Assembly (NCBI RefSeq): GCF_001435445.1
Contig: NZ_AZDH01000017.1
Span: forward strand, 288,936-352,935
Source of the DNA: Companilactobacillus kimchii DSM 13961 = JCM 10707
GTDB lineage: Bacteria > Bacillota > Bacilli > Lactobacillales > Lactobacillaceae
Direction of reading: 5' to 3'
Length of the DNA stretch: 64,000 bases
Shown here: one piece after another, positions 27,764 through 38,473 of the stretch
Layout of the letters: the number at the start of each line of letters is the position of its first letter
Numbering within the stretch: position 1 is the stretch's first letter
Made by a program: the position numbers and the translations under genes
Notes under the pieces: model-generated
Databases searched by the model: none
The model's input: only the letters and a program-made list of their open reading frames with translations
Told to the model about the DNA's origin: nothing

Positions 27764-28570
27764 TTATTCTTGATTTTCAATTTCTGAACTATGGGCATTC
27801 TCTTGTAGTCTTTGTAATAACACGTCCGCAATTCCTCTTACCTGCTTATCACCATCACGTTGAGATAAACGATAACCGACAAAATATGGAGAAACTACAT
27901 ATCTGGCCTCAATCTTACAAATAATCTTTCGTCCAACCTTGTAAAAGAACAAGTTATAAGAATCAAACTTACCACCATAAAGATCATCTAGAACATACTT
28001 AACTGTCACACGTGTAAATTCTGCTAGATCATCAATATATTTAGGATTATTGATAACAACATTAAATTCTACAAATCCCATGATTGGTTTTTCCGAAACA
28101 TTAACATTAATATGTTTTGAATTAAATACATCCATTCCAGTAAAATTCTCGGCCTCAATATGTTTATATCCATCAACATTATCTAAGCCAATCACTTGAA
28201 AATGTGGATGACGTAAAGACCCACCTGACATAGGGCCAAAATTTTTATATAACAAAACACTCTTGTATTTTTTGCTCTGAATCATTTCATCCCAACAATG
28301 ATAAACAAATTCAAAGACTTCTCGATTTTTAGCAACTGAATAATTAGAAATATCACCATAGTGATCACTAGATTCAATTAACACTGTTTGATTAGTATCT
28401 TTAAGTGTTTTAAATTTATTCTCTAGCCAAATCATGTCCCCTTTTTGCTCAATTATATTAGTTAAATTTTCCCGATCACAGAACGGACAATAGTCTTTCT
28501 TCTTCTTAATATCTTGAGGCTTCCCTTTAGCCTGTTCGATCTCAAATACTAAAACATCTTTATTTGACAA
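27764..28570 (-). CDS. GalT/HIT-like protein (DUF4931 type)
   Basis: A 268-residue protein related to galactose-1-phosphate uridylyltransferase and HIT hydrolases. CPFC near residue 28 is half of a likely zinc site, and GSLRHPHFQVIG near residue 120 contains the HxHxQ nucleotide-transfer motif. The enzyme reaction is not established for this group. The start is TTG at 28570 with GAGGTG upstream. It stands alone between two terminators, with no galactose genes nearby, so galactose metabolism is not implied. Confidence 0.75.
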   Translation of the reverse strand: MSNKDVLVFEIEQAKGKPQDIKKKKDYCPFCDRENLTNIIEQKGDMIWLENKFKTLKDTNQTVLIESSDHYGDISNYSVAKNREVFEFVYHCWDEMIQSKKYKSVLLYKNFGPMSGGSLRHPHFQVIGLDNVDGYKHIEAENFTGMDVFNSKHINVNVSEKPIMGFVEFNVVINNPKYIDDLAEFTRVTVKYVLDDLYGGKFDSYNLFFYKVGRKIICKIEARYVVSPYFVGYRLSQRDGDKQVRGIADVLLQRLQENAHSSEIENQE

Positions 28571-28613
28571 ATTTTCACCTCAATATGTTTATTAATACGA
28601 TATTACCGCAAAC

Positions 28614-28650
28614 ACAAAAAAACTGAAAGAAACTCGTCAGTTTCTTTCAG
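28614..28650 (-). terminator. Terminator of the pfkA-pyk operon
   Basis: A 13-bp perfect stem (ACTGAAAGAAACT with its complement) and a minus-strand run of seven T. Confidence 0.92.
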
Positions 28651-28690
28651 TCAATTTATGTTTTAAAGCATGTTTAATTTCATTTAAAAA

Positions 28691-30460
28691 TTAAAGTGAA
28701 CGTGAAGCACCCTTGTATACAACACCACGTCTTGAATCAACAGTAACAGTGTCACCATCTTTAACAAGTGATGTAGCATTCTTAGCACCAACAACAACAG
28801 GTAGACCCATAGCAATACCAACAACGGCTGCATGTGATGTCAAACCACCGTTTTCAACAACAACGGCACTAGCTTTTTCAAGAGCTGGTAGGTAATCCTT
28901 ATCTGTCATCTTTGTAACAAGAATATCGCCTTCGTTAACCTTCTTGTTAGCTTCTTCAGCTGAGTTAGCAACTACAACGTTACCAACAACTGATTCTTCA
29001 CCAACACCTTGGCCTTTAACCAATGTTGATCCAATTAATTGAACCTTCATCAAGTTAGTTGTACCTGTTTCACCAACAGGAACACCGGCAACAACAAGAA
29101 TTAAATCGCCTTCCTTAGCAAAGCCAAGTTCTTGAGCTTTCTTAGCAGCTAAGTCAAACATTTCATCAGTGTTTTCTGGCTTGTCAACGATAACTGGATC
29201 AACACCCCAGTTAACTGTCAAACCACGTTGTGTAGTTTCATCGAATGTTAGAGCTAAGATATCAGCACTTGGACGGTATTTAGAAATCATACGTGCAGTG
29301 TAACCTGATTTAGTAGCTGTAACGATTGTATTGATGTTTAGTTCTTCAGCTGTTCTAACAACTGATTCACCGATTGATTCTGTAACGTTTGAACCCTTAT
29401 AATCTTCGAAACGTTGGATTGCAAGTGAGTTATTCTTGTCTAATTGTTGTTCTGTACGTTCGTCGATACGAGCCATAGCAGCAACAGCTTCAACAGGGTA
29501 GTCACCATTAGCACTTTCACCTGAAAGCATTGTAGCATCTGTACCATCAAGAACAGAGTTAGCAACATCAGTAACTTCGGCACGTGTAGGACGTGGGTTT
29601 TCTTGCATTGAATCAAGCATTTGTGTAGCTGTGATAACTGGTTTACCAAGAGCATTACACTTCTTGATCAATGATTTTTGAACGAATGGTACGTTTTCGA
29701 ATGGAATTTCAACACCCATGTCACCACGAGCAATCATCAAACCATCTGAAACTTTAAGAATAGAATCGATGTTATCGATACCTTCTTGTGATTCGATCTT
29801 AGGGAAGATTTGTACGTATTCACAGTGTTTTTCTTCAAGGATTGCACGAATATCTAGGACATCTTGAGCTTTACGAACGAATGAAGCTGAGATGAAGTTA
29901 ATACCTTGTTCCAAACCAAAACGAATATCGTCTGAATCTTTTTCTGTGATACCTGGTAGACGAACTTCAACACCAGGAGCATTGATACTCTTTCTTGAAC
30001 CGATCATACCGTCATTTTGAACAACAGTAACCAATTCACGGTTCTTGTCATCTTTTTCAGTAATCTTCAAGTCAACAAGACCATCATCGATCAATACGTG
30101 ACCACCAACATGTGTATCATCGTATAGACCAGGATATGTAGAAGCAATCTTTTCAGGAGTACCTGTTAATGAGTCATCCATTGAGATACGGATTGTTTGA
30201 CCAATCTTAGCTTCAAACTTGTTACCTTCTTGAACAGTAGTACGGATTTCAGCACCTTTAGTATCAAGAACGATACCTACAGTCTTGCCTGTAATCTTTT
30301 CAGCTTCGTGTACCATTTCCATACGAGCTTTATGTTCTGGGTGATCACCATGTGAGAAGTTGAAACGGAAGATATTAGCTCCGGCTTCAATCAACTTAAC
30401 GATTGTGTCAACATCGTTACTGGCAGGTCCAAGTGTACTTACAATTTTAGTTCTTTTCAT
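28691..30460 (-). CDS. pyk: Pyruvate kinase
   Basis: Final step of glycolysis: phosphoenolpyruvate plus ADP to pyruvate and ATP. It opens KIVSTLGPASND, has FNFSHGD, the metal/substrate motif IMIARGDMGVEIP-like (here LMIARGDMGVEIP) and ATQMLDSM. At 589 residues it carries the extra C-terminal PEP-utiliser-like domain (GGLTSHAAVVGIAMGLP) found in Bacillus and many lactobacilli. The ATG at 30460 has GGGGA upstream. It follows pfkA in one operon. Confidence 0.97.
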   Translation of the reverse strand: MKRTKIVSTLGPASNDVDTIVKLIEAGANIFRFNFSHGDHPEHKARMEMVHEAEKITGKTVGIVLDTKGAEIRTTVQEGNKFEAKIGQTIRISMDDSLTGTPEKIASTYPGLYDDTHVGGHVLIDDGLVDLKITEKDDKNRELVTVVQNDGMIGSRKSINAPGVEVRLPGITEKDSDDIRFGLEQGINFISASFVRKAQDVLDIRAILEEKHCEYVQIFPKIESQEGIDNIDSILKVSDGLMIARGDMGVEIPFENVPFVQKSLIKKCNALGKPVITATQMLDSMQENPRPTRAEVTDVANSVLDGTDATMLSGESANGDYPVEAVAAMARIDERTEQQLDKNNSLAIQRFEDYKGSNVTESIGESVVRTAEELNINTIVTATKSGYTARMISKYRPSADILALTFDETTQRGLTVNWGVDPVIVDKPENTDEMFDLAAKKAQELGFAKEGDLILVVAGVPVGETGTTNLMKVQLIGSTLVKGQGVGEESVVGNVVVANSAEEANKKVNEGDILVTKMTDKDYLPALEKASAVVVENGGLTSHAAVVGIAMGLPVVVGAKNATSLVKDGDTVTVDSRRGVVYKGASRSL

Positions 30461-30523
30461 CGAGAATCCCCTTTTCTTGTTTTCATCGTTTATTGTAACA
30501 AATTAAAACGTTATATGCTTAAC

Positions 30524-31510
<987 letters not shown>

Positions 31511-31529
31511 CTAAAACAAAACCTAATCA

Positions 31530-31577
31530 AATATAACATTTTTATAGGTTAGTTTGTAGAGCTGAAAACGTTTTTCA
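31530..31577 (-). promoter_or_regulatory. Promoter and upstream cre-like site of pfkA-pyk
   Basis: Minus strand: CTACAA (31554-31559), 18 bases, then TATATT (31530-31535) with an extended TG. Upstream at 31563-31577 is TGAAAACGTTTTTCA, a near-perfect cre dyad with one extra T. Centred about 47 bases before the expected start of transcription, it is placed as an activating CcpA site. Confidence 0.55.
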
Positions 31578-31587
31578 AGCAAATTTG

Positions 31588-34500
31588 TTAGTCTTTTTTT
31601 AAGAAAACACTTTTTTCGCCTAAGAAATCTTTCAATTGACTCTGCACATTATTATTAAAGCCTATCCAACGATTAGATTTCAACAGTAATGCTTGCTTCT
31701 TTTTTTCCCGATAAATAATAACTGGCATTTTCCCGGGATAATGTTCGATCAAACGATATAACTTCTCTAAATTATCAGGTGTATCAAGATTCTTCGTAAC
31801 TCGAAGATAGAGTTTCTCGCTTGGTAATTGGACAGTATATTGTTTAGGATCACTTAGTCGATCAGCGATAAATTCTAAATCACCTCGCTGCCCCACATTA
31901 CTGTGACCATCGAACAAGAAAATTTTACCATCTAATTCCATATTTTCAATCCTTTGAAAAACTTTAGGAAAAATTGTTACTGATATACTGCCAGACTCGT
32001 CTTCAATTGTCATAAAACACATTCTCTGACCTTTTTTAGTTCTAATAACTCGTAAATTCTTAATTAGTCCCAAAATTTTTACAGAAATATTCTGAACCAT
32101 TTTCAGTTCAGATATCTTCTTAGTGGAAATGTTTAATAGTTTACTACGATATCTTTCAACTGGATGTCCAGAAACATAGACACCTAAATATTCTTTTTCC
32201 TGATTGAGTCTCTCCGTCAAAGTAAAATCGTCAACTTCGTGTTTTTTTGGATCTAGAACATCAAATAGTGACAAATTACTACCTGCCAATTGGATGCTCT
32301 CTATTAAGTCTCGAAAATCGTATAGTAATTCTTTACGATTCTTATTAAACGAATCAAAAGCACCAGCCAAGATCAATGGCTCCAAATAATCATTCTTAAC
32401 AAACCTTGGGTCTATTCGCTGCAAAAAATTTAACGCACTCGTAAATGGTCCATTCTTTTCACGCTGTTCAACAATCGATTGAGCTAAGTCTCGACGCATC
32501 CCTTTGACACTTAACAGACCGAACCGTATTGCTTTATTAGCTGAACTAAATTCATAAGAGCTCAAGTTGATATCAACATTCAAAATCTTAATTTGCTGAT
32601 CTTTAGCATCTTGTACATAAGTTGAAACCTTATTCTCATTGTTCAAATTAGAATTCAACAAACAAGCGAAGAATGCATCTGCAAAATGAACTTTGATATA
32701 GGCCAACCAAAAGGCAATCATCGAATATGCAACCGCATGGGATTTATTAAATCCATAGTTACCAAACTTTTCGATATATTGATAAACCTTTTCAGCCGAT
32801 TCTTTAGTATGCCCTTGACCAACAGCACCATTAATAAATTTTTGTCGGTTTTCTTCAATCAATCGTTCGTTTTTCTTACTAATAGCTCGACGTAAAATAT
32901 CCGCATCTGCCAACGAGAAATTAGCCATTTGTGACGATGCTTGCATAACCTGCTCCTGATACACCAAAATACCATAAGTTGGTCGCAATAATTCCTCTAA
33001 AGATTTATCTGGATAAGTTACTGGCTCTTGACCATGTTTTCGTGCAATGAATGTAGCAATGTTTTGCATTGGACCAGGACGATACAGTGCATTAGTTGCC
33101 ACAATATCGTCAAAGCTAGTCGGTACAAGCCGTCTTAAAACACTCCTAATACCATCTGATTCAAATTGAAAAACTCCGTCTGTGGCCCCTCTCTGGAACA
33201 ATTCTAGCGTTTTAGGATCATTCAGAGGTATTTTCTCCGGAATAAATTCACGACCATAATCTCTTGAGATTATTTGAATAGCCTTATCCAAAATCGTTAA
33301 ATTCTTTAAACCTAGGAAATCCATCTTTAACAATCCAACACTCTCAACATTATTTTTAGTCTGTTGTGTTAGATTGATGCCATCATCTTCCAGCTGAACA
33401 GCCACAATATCAGTCATCTTTTTCTTACTTAAAACGATTCCCGCAGCATGTTTGGAGTAATGTCGTGGAATACCTTCAATTCGTTTAGCCACTTGATAGA
33501 TCAATTCATTTTCACGAGAATTATTGATCAAATTTCTCAAAGTACTAGATTCATCAAAAGATTCTTGTAAAGTTATATTCAATTTTTTAGGAATGGCATT
33601 CGACCACTGTGACATCTGAAACTGTGTTTGACTGAATGTTCTAGCAATATCACGTAAGGCCATCTTAGCAGCCAGAGTCCCAAAGGTGATGATTTGTGCC
33701 ATATGGTCAGAACCATACTTGTCATGCATATACATAACCATTTCATCACGCCGATTATCAGGTAAATCCAAATCAATATCTGGCATATTTACCCGCTGAG
33801 GGTTCAAAAATCGTTCAAATAGCAGATCATATTTAATTGGATCAACTTGTGTAATTCCCAAACAGTATGATACTAATGATCCTGCCGCAGAACCACGCCC
33901 TGGACCTGTTTTAATCCCGACTTCATGAGCATGCTTGATAACATCCCAAACAATCAAAAAGTAGTCTGAGAAGCCCATTTTATCAATAACGCTTAATTCA
34001 TAATCTAATCTCTGAGTATATTCATTAGGAATTTGACCTGCTAGACGTTTATTCAACCCTCTTTGCGTCAATTCTGTTAAAAACTGGATCGAAGATTTGC
34101 CATCAGGTGTTTCAAATTCCGGTAGCTCTGTCTCTTTGAATTCAATCTCAACATTACACTGATCAGCAATATGACCAGTATTTTCTACCGCATCTGTCAT
34201 ATCAACTTCTGAAAAATCAGACATAAAATCAGTTGCTGGACGTAAATAATGATCTCCCGTCTCTACAACTTGCTCCAGATTGTCAAAATGTTGTCCTGTA
34301 CGCAAGTAATTGACTACCTGGTAAGCCAGATGGTCATCAGTCTTAACATAGCGTACATCGCCTAAGGCTGCCATTTTAAGACCATTCAATTTAGATACAT
34401 CTTTAATAACTCGAACATTATCAATTTGCTCAGAATAAATTCCTACTCCTAAGTAAAGAGCTTCTTTATCAATTAACTTCAATAATTTTTGAATGTAATC

Positions 34501-34911
34501 TTTTTTATTGTCGACTGTAATAACTTCTGCACCACTTGCTGGAGTAATTACAAAAAGATCTTTCAAATATGCTCTTAAAGTTATTAAATCTAGAGAATTC
34601 TTGGATGACATAACTGCTGAAGAAATTTTAATAAGATTTTGATACCCACTATTATTTCTTGCCAATAGAATTAAAGGATAACTATTCTGTTCATCTATCA
34701 ATCCCTGCGTTTCAATTGTTAAACCAATAATAGGTTTAATACCGGCTTTACGAGCATATTTATAAAAATCTATCGAACCGTATAAATTATTAATATCCGT
34801 TAAAGCAATAGCCTTATAGCCTAGTTCCTTAGCCTGATCGACTATCTCCGTCAATTTGGCAGGACTATGCAATAAACTATAACTACTAATGACTTGTAAT
34901 TGGGCTTGCAA
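31588..34911 (-). CDS. dnaE: DNA polymerase III alpha subunit
   Basis: The 1107-residue DnaE-type replicative polymerase that works beside PolC in Firmicutes, extending primers on the lagging strand. It has an N-terminal PHP domain (to about residue 200), the catalytic PDIDLDLPDNRRD near residue 378, GPGRGSAAGSLVSY, a C-terminal helix-hairpin-helix region and an OB fold (VKILGLIKNLRVIRTKKG). The PHP domain has lost the usual HVHSEYSLL histidines (QVISSYSLL here) and has DIN instead of DHG, so it should not bind metals. The gene is divergent from a small membrane-protein gene. Confidence 0.95.
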   Translation of the reverse strand: MQAQLQVISSYSLLHSPAKLTEIVDQAKELGYKAIALTDINNLYGSIDFYKYARKAGIKPIIGLTIETQGLIDEQNSYPLILLARNNSGYQNLIKISSAVMSSKNSLDLITLRAYLKDLFVITPASGAEVITVDNKKDYIQKLLKLIDKEALYLGVGIYSEQIDNVRVIKDVSKLNGLKMAALGDVRYVKTDDHLAYQVVNYLRTGQHFDNLEQVVETGDHYLRPATDFMSDFSEVDMTDAVENTGHIADQCNVEIEFKETELPEFETPDGKSSIQFLTELTQRGLNKRLAGQIPNEYTQRLDYELSVIDKMGFSDYFLIVWDVIKHAHEVGIKTGPGRGSAAGSLVSYCLGITQVDPIKYDLLFERFLNPQRVNMPDIDLDLPDNRRDEMVMYMHDKYGSDHMAQIITFGTLAAKMALRDIARTFSQTQFQMSQWSNAIPKKLNITLQESFDESSTLRNLINNSRENELIYQVAKRIEGIPRHYSKHAAGIVLSKKKMTDIVAVQLEDDGINLTQQTKNNVESVGLLKMDFLGLKNLTILDKAIQIISRDYGREFIPEKIPLNDPKTLELFQRGATDGVFQFESDGIRSVLRRLVPTSFDDIVATNALYRPGPMQNIATFIARKHGQEPVTYPDKSLEELLRPTYGILVYQEQVMQASSQMANFSLADADILRRAISKKNERLIEENRQKFINGAVGQGHTKESAEKVYQYIEKFGNYGFNKSHAVAYSMIAFWLAYIKVHFADAFFACLLNSNLNNENKVSTYVQDAKDQQIKILNVDINLSSYEFSSANKAIRFGLLSVKGMRRDLAQSIVEQREKNGPFTSALNFLQRIDPRFVKNDYLEPLILAGAFDSFNKNRKELLYDFRDLIESIQLAGSNLSLFDVLDPKKHEVDDFTLTERLNQEKEYLGVYVSGHPVERYRSKLLNISTKKISELKMVQNISVKILGLIKNLRVIRTKKGQRMCFMTIEDESGSISVTIFPKVFQRIENMELDGKIFLFDGHSNVGQRGDLEFIADRLSDPKQYTVQLPSEKLYLRVTKNLDTPDNLEKLYRLIEHYPGKMPVIIYREKKKQALLLKSNRWIGFNNNVQSQLKDFLGEKSVFLKKD

Positions 34912-35013
34912 TTTAACGCCCCCTTTGTTTAAAATTATATCAAAATCAAGCAGAAGTTTATTGGGTAAAAATCCATTTTGTGCTAAACTACTTGAGAAAG
35001 TGAGATGGAAGAA

Positions 35014-35211
35014 ATGAGATATATTGCTGTAATTTTCTGGTCAATCATGTTAGGACAAGTTGCCGGTTTTATCGGTGGTGCCCTAAACCAACAAACTTAC
35101 AATACAAATTATTCTATCATTGTTAGTATAGTATTCGCTGTCATCTTCAGTGTAATTCCATTGATGCTCGACAGTTCTGTTAAAGAAACAAAGACCGAAA
35201 AAAACGCTTAA
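35014..35211 (+). CDS. Small membrane protein, YjzD/DUF2929-like
   Basis: A 65-residue protein with two hydrophobic helices (YIAVIFWSIMLGQVAGFIGG and SIIVSIVFAVIFSVIPLML) and a charged tail. The MRYI...W start and size fit the DUF2929 (YjzD) family, of unknown function. I take the ATG at 35014 because the family begins MRYI; an ATG three codons earlier is possible. Its stop codon lies inside the terminator stem. It is divergent from dnaE. Confidence 0.7.
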   Translation: MRYIAVIFWSIMLGQVAGFIGGALNQQTYNTNYSIIVSIVFAVIFSVIPLMLDSSVKETKTEKNA

Positions 35212-35231
35212 TTTAGATTAAGCGTTTTTTT
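35202..35231 (+). terminator. Terminator of the small membrane-protein gene
   Basis: AAACGCTTAA-loop-TTAAGCGTTT plus a T run; the stem includes the stop codon. Confidence 0.88.
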
Positions 35232-35259
35232 GTACCATTAAAATTTTTAAATTATAACT

Positions 35260-35297
35260 AAAAAACTTCAACTCAATTTTCAGAGTTGAAGTTTTTA
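35260..35297 (-). terminator. Terminator after the lipoprotein gene
   Basis: AAACTTCAACTC and its perfect complement around an 8-base loop, T run on the minus strand and A/T runs on both sides, so it may work in both directions. Confidence 0.88.
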
Positions 35298-35310
35298 TTT
35301 TGTAAGTAAA

Positions 35311-36045
35311 TTAATACTTAGTGATGTACATATAGAAATCTTTAGTCGTCAAATTAATATTATAATTAACTCCCTTAGAAGTGATTGGATCCATTGAAGT
35401 CTTAGTAGAATTCTTGTCAGCATTTTTAGTCTGCTTAGCAAAATCCTTTAAAACTTTTTTACCATCAGCTCCTAATAACTTGGAAACAATCATCAAATCT
35501 GTAGCAAAATTCTTTTGACCAGTCTTAGATTTGAGATCTTTATAAGAGAACTTTGTTGCAATTCCCATTAATTGGTTATTTTGAACGTTGTAATACCACT
35601 TTGTTCCATCATTCTTCTTATGCGTTATAATTCCGTTTTTAGAAATTAATTGTAATTGATCATTTTGTTGTCCTAATGATAGCAATGTATAATTATACGA
35701 TTGCGCAAAAGTCAGGTAATCTTCAAGTGCCTTAGCTTTTTTTACTTTAACCAACTTAGTCTCTGTCTTATCACCATTAACAGCTTTGATTCTCACATTC
35801 TGATCACTTGCTGAAACAGGTATAGAGATAGCAAAATGTCCACCGTCTACAGCTACTTTCTTAGTTTCGCCATTAACTGTATAGGTCAGTTTCTTATAGT
35901 TATTAGCTTGACCCTTAACCACAGCAACTAAACCATCTGCACTATATGACTTCTTAGTCGTTGATAAATTTAATTTTGAACACCCTGAGAGCATTAAAAA
36001 GAATAGCGGAATAACCAACAACAATAAATACTTTAATTTTTTCAT
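35311..36045 (-). CDS. Predicted lipoprotein, function unknown
   Basis: A 244-residue secreted lipoprotein: the signal MKKLKYLLLLVIPLFFLMLSGC ends in the lipobox LSGC with Cys22, the lipid attachment point. The rest has a beta-rich N-terminal part (residues about 35-100, looking like an Ig-type fold with VDGGHFAISIPV) and a lysine-rich C-terminal half. I do not recognise a catalytic motif. It stands before rpmF in gene order but has its own terminator. Surface location is well supported; function is not. Confidence 0.8.
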   Translation of the reverse strand: MKKLKYLLLLVIPLFFLMLSGCSKLNLSTTKKSYSADGLVAVVKGQANNYKKLTYTVNGETKKVAVDGGHFAISIPVSASDQNVRIKAVNGDKTETKLVKVKKAKALEDYLTFAQSYNYTLLSLGQQNDQLQLISKNGIITHKKNDGTKWYYNVQNNQLMGIATKFSYKDLKSKTGQKNFATDLMIVSKLLGADGKKVLKDFAKQTKNADKNSTKTSMDPITSKGVNYNINLTTKDFYMYITKY

Positions 36046-36074
36046 AGTTGTTTCCCCATCTAATTAAAAATATT

Positions 36075-36108
36075 AAAAAAAAGCCAAGACCAATTGACTT
36101 GACTTTTA
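36075..36108 (-). terminator. Terminator of rpmF
   Basis: AAAAGTCAAG pairs with CTTGGCTTTT with one mismatch; a minus-strand T run follows. Confidence 0.75.
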
Positions 36109-36109
36109 A

Positions 36110-36292
36110 TTAAGCTTCTTTGTTATCACTGATAACTTTTTCACCCTTGTACATACCTGATGGTGAAACGTGATGACTTAAACGATATTCACCAGTAGCA
36201 ACGTCGAATTGCATGTTTGGTGTGTTCAATTTAATATGTGCACGTCTTTGACGTTTTCTTTGTTTTGATGATTTTCTCTTTGGAACTGCCAT
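36110..36292 (-). CDS. rpmF: 50S ribosomal protein L32
   Basis: A 60-residue basic ribosomal protein starting [19 protein letters not shown], typical of L32. The C-terminal half has no cysteines, so it is the zinc-free form, which is normal in lactobacilli and not a degraded copy. It is preceded by a ribosome site (AAAGGAG) and followed by a terminator, probably its own short transcript. Confidence 0.95.
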   Translation of the reverse strand: MAVPKRKSSKQRKRQRRAHIKLNTPNMQFDVATGEYRLSHHVSPSGMYKGEKVISDNKEA

Positions 36293-36379
36293 ATTTAAAA
36301 ACTCCTTTATTTATATTACTTAATCAAATCTAACGTTTAATATAATACTATCATAAAAACATTAGAGCAAGCAAAAATC

Positions 36380-36703
36380 CTATTTTGTTTGCTTTTTTGT
36401 ATTATTTTCCTTTAAAGCGTCCGCAATTTGGTTATCATGAGACACTTTTACGTTGGAAATTTGTTTTTGTGCATGTCGATTAAGTTTATTTTCTTTTTTA
36501 TTTCCAGTATTAGCTAAAAGCAATGTGATCAGTGCTCCCAAAAGTAATGAAACAATAATCAAAATAATTAATGGCAACTTCACTCTTGTAAAACCAAAAC
36601 TGACTGTAACTGGATCTACATTCAACACAGCAAAGATTACCACGATCAAAGCTATAACTAATCCAATGACGAATCTTGATTGTTTACCATTATTATTACT
36701 CAT
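36380..36703 (-). CDS. LapA-domain membrane protein (DUF1049)
   Basis: A 107-residue protein with two membrane helices (FVIGLVIALIVVIFAVLNV and PLIILIIVSLLLGALITLLLA) separated by VDPVTVSFGFTRVKL, the layout of LapA/DUF1049 proteins, followed by a cytoplasmic charged tail. In E. coli, LapA joins LPS-assembly factors; in Gram-positive bacteria the function is unknown. It lies 11 bases after the SDR gene, so it is probably the last gene of the rnz-SDR transcript. Confidence 0.82.
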   Translation of the reverse strand: MSNNNGKQSRFVIGLVIALIVVIFAVLNVDPVTVSFGFTRVKLPLIILIIVSLLLGALITLLLANTGNKKENKLNRHAQKQISNVKVSHDNQIADALKENNTKKQTK

Positions 36704-36714
36704 TTTTTAACCCT

Positions 36715-37512
36715 CTATTTGCGATTTCCAAGTGTTGAAGCAAAATAGTCCCCTAAACTTGGTGCTAATTTATAAAGTACCGCTGCTAATTCCATATAAC
36801 GAGGACGATTAATTTCACGCTTATTTTTATTAAACGTATTAACTATTTCCCAGGCTAACTTATTTGGATCAAGCACAAAATTTTTCACCGAATCAAGATA
36901 GTTTCCATTATGATCAGCCACAGAGAAGAAATTAGTTGCTACAGGGCCTGGATTGATAGTCGTTACAAATACACCTAATGGCTTCAATTCAAGTCTTAAA
37001 CCGTCTGAAAAGGCGATTACAGCCGCTTTAGTAGCTGCATATGCTGCTGATTTAGGAGTTGTGATCTTACCAGCCATTGATCCAACATTAAAAATATGTC
37101 CGCGGCCATTATCAATCATTTTGCTAGCAACTAATCTTGTCATTAACATTAAGCCTAAAACGTTCACGCGAAACATCTTTTCAATCTTATCAAAATCTGT
37201 TTCTAGATAATTAGAAAAGTCACCAAAACCGGCGGCATTAACCAAGACATCAATATCATCAGTGATTTCAAAAGCCCTTTTTACGCCCTCAGTAATTTGT
37301 TGTGGATCACTCATATCAACGCTCAAGTATTCATGGTGAGCACCCTCTGCACCGACACGAATACATTCGTTCTTTACCTGCAACAACTTATCTTCATTAC
37401 GAGCTACTAATATTAAATTAGCACCGGATTTTGCAGCATTAATAGCTACATCTTTACCAATTCCGGAAGATGCTCCTGTAACCAAAACTGTCTGATTCAA
37501 TAAATTAACCAT
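36715..37512 (-). CDS. Short-chain dehydrogenase/reductase
   Basis: A 265-residue classical SDR: TGASSGIGK is the NAD(P) loop, NAAGFGD the structural motif, and the catalytic serine, tyrosine and lysine lie in NVGSMAGKITTPKSAAYAATKAA (S, then YxxxK). The dinucleotide loop followed by ARNEDKL suggests NADP. Substrate is unknown; the gene corresponds in position to the yqjQ-like SDR next to rnz in many Bacilli. The ATG at 37512 follows GAGG by 6 bases; the one two codons earlier sits on the ribosome site. Confidence 0.88.
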   Translation of the reverse strand: MVNLLNQTVLVTGASSGIGKDVAINAAKSGANLILVARNEDKLLQVKNECIRVGAEGAHHEYLSVDMSDPQQITEGVKRAFEITDDIDVLVNAAGFGDFSNYLETDFDKIEKMFRVNVLGLMLMTRLVASKMIDNGRGHIFNVGSMAGKITTPKSAAYAATKAAVIAFSDGLRLELKPLGVFVTTINPGPVATNFFSVADHNGNYLDSVKNFVLDPNKLAWEIVNTFNKNKREINRPRYMELAAVLYKLAPSLGDYFASTLGNRK

Positions 37513-37526
37513 AGTCATCCTCTTTT

Positions 37527-38453
37527 CTATTTGAATGGAACTTCAAACAAATCAAAATCACTAGCCACTTTAGTATTCTTAAAGATTCTTTGAGCTTCTC
37601 TTTGCAAAACTAAAGCACCTCTACCAGTATATCTAGCAGAAATATGTGTCAAAATCAATCCTTTTGCATGACATCTTTTGGCCACTTCGGCTGCCTGAGT
37701 AGCAGTTGAATGGAAATAATTATAAGCTAGTTTCTTTTCATCGTTAGAAAAAGTTGATTCGTGAACGATTACGTCTGCATCTTGTGATAATTTATCAATT
37801 TCTGGAGTATAGCGAGTATCCGAAATGATCGTAACGACCTTACTTGGCTTATCAGGACCAATAAAGTCCTTACCGTTTAGAACCGTACCATCTTCTAAAG
37901 TAACCGTCTTACCAGCCTTCAATTGACCGAAAAGTGGACCATTAGGGATATTGTACTTCTGTAAATCATCCACCAAAAGTTCACCAGTCCTTGGTTTCTC
38001 AACCACACGATAGCCAAAACAAGTTACTCGATGTTTCAATTCGCCTGCATATACAGTGAAAGTCTTATCGTTAAAGATTTCCCCACCGTTTTTCATCTCA
38101 ATATATTTGATAGGATAACTTAATCTACTACCGGTTACCTTTAAGGAGGTTTCAACAAACAGCTTGATCCCAACTGGTCCATATATTTCTAAAGGCGAAT
38201 TTCCACCCTGATTAGAACGACTAGATAACAAACCGGGTAAACCAAAGATATGATCCCCATGTAAATGAGTGATAAAAATTTTTGTGATCTTTCTAGGCTT
38301 AATTGCCGTTTTTAAAATTTGATGCTGTGTAGCTTCGCCGACATCAAACAGCCAGACTTCATTTCTTTCATCCAACATTTTTAGAGCTGTACTTGAAACG
38401 TTACGGCCCTTTGATGGAACGCCAGCGCCTGTTCCTAAAAATTCTAATTCCAT
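37527..38453 (-). CDS. rnz: Ribonuclease Z
   Basis: Cuts 3' trailers of tRNA precursors lacking an encoded CCA. A 308-residue metallo-beta-lactamase fold enzyme with THLHGDH (His63, His65, Asp67, His68), zinc ligands further on in SDTRYTPE and [10 protein letters not shown], and the [11 protein letters not shown] motif. Length is standard. It follows the OatA-like gene by 20 bases and precedes the SDR. Confidence 0.96.
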   Translation of the reverse strand: MELEFLGTGAGVPSKGRNVSSTALKMLDERNEVWLFDVGEATQHQILKTAIKPRKITKIFITHLHGDHIFGLPGLLSSRSNQGGNSPLEIYGPVGIKLFVETSLKVTGSRLSYPIKYIEMKNGGEIFNDKTFTVYAGELKHRVTCFGYRVVEKPRTGELLVDDLQKYNIPNGPLFGQLKAGKTVTLEDGTVLNGKDFIGPDKPSKVVTIISDTRYTPEIDKLSQDADVIVHESTFSNDEKKLAYNYFHSTATQAAEVAKRCHAKGLILTHISARYTGRGALVLQREAQRIFKNTKVASDFDLFEVPFK

Positions 38454-38473
38454 AAAAAATTCCTATTCTACTT

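Noticed and set aside
36110-36292. Missing zinc cysteines in L32 as a sign of a degraded gene
   Set aside because: The cysteine-free form is normal in lactobacilli and the rest of the protein is intact.
36360-36405. Hairpin GCAAACAAAA...TTTTTGCTTGC near the end of the LapA-like gene
   Set aside because: It lies partly inside the coding sequence and lacks a clear T run, so I do not list it as a terminator.
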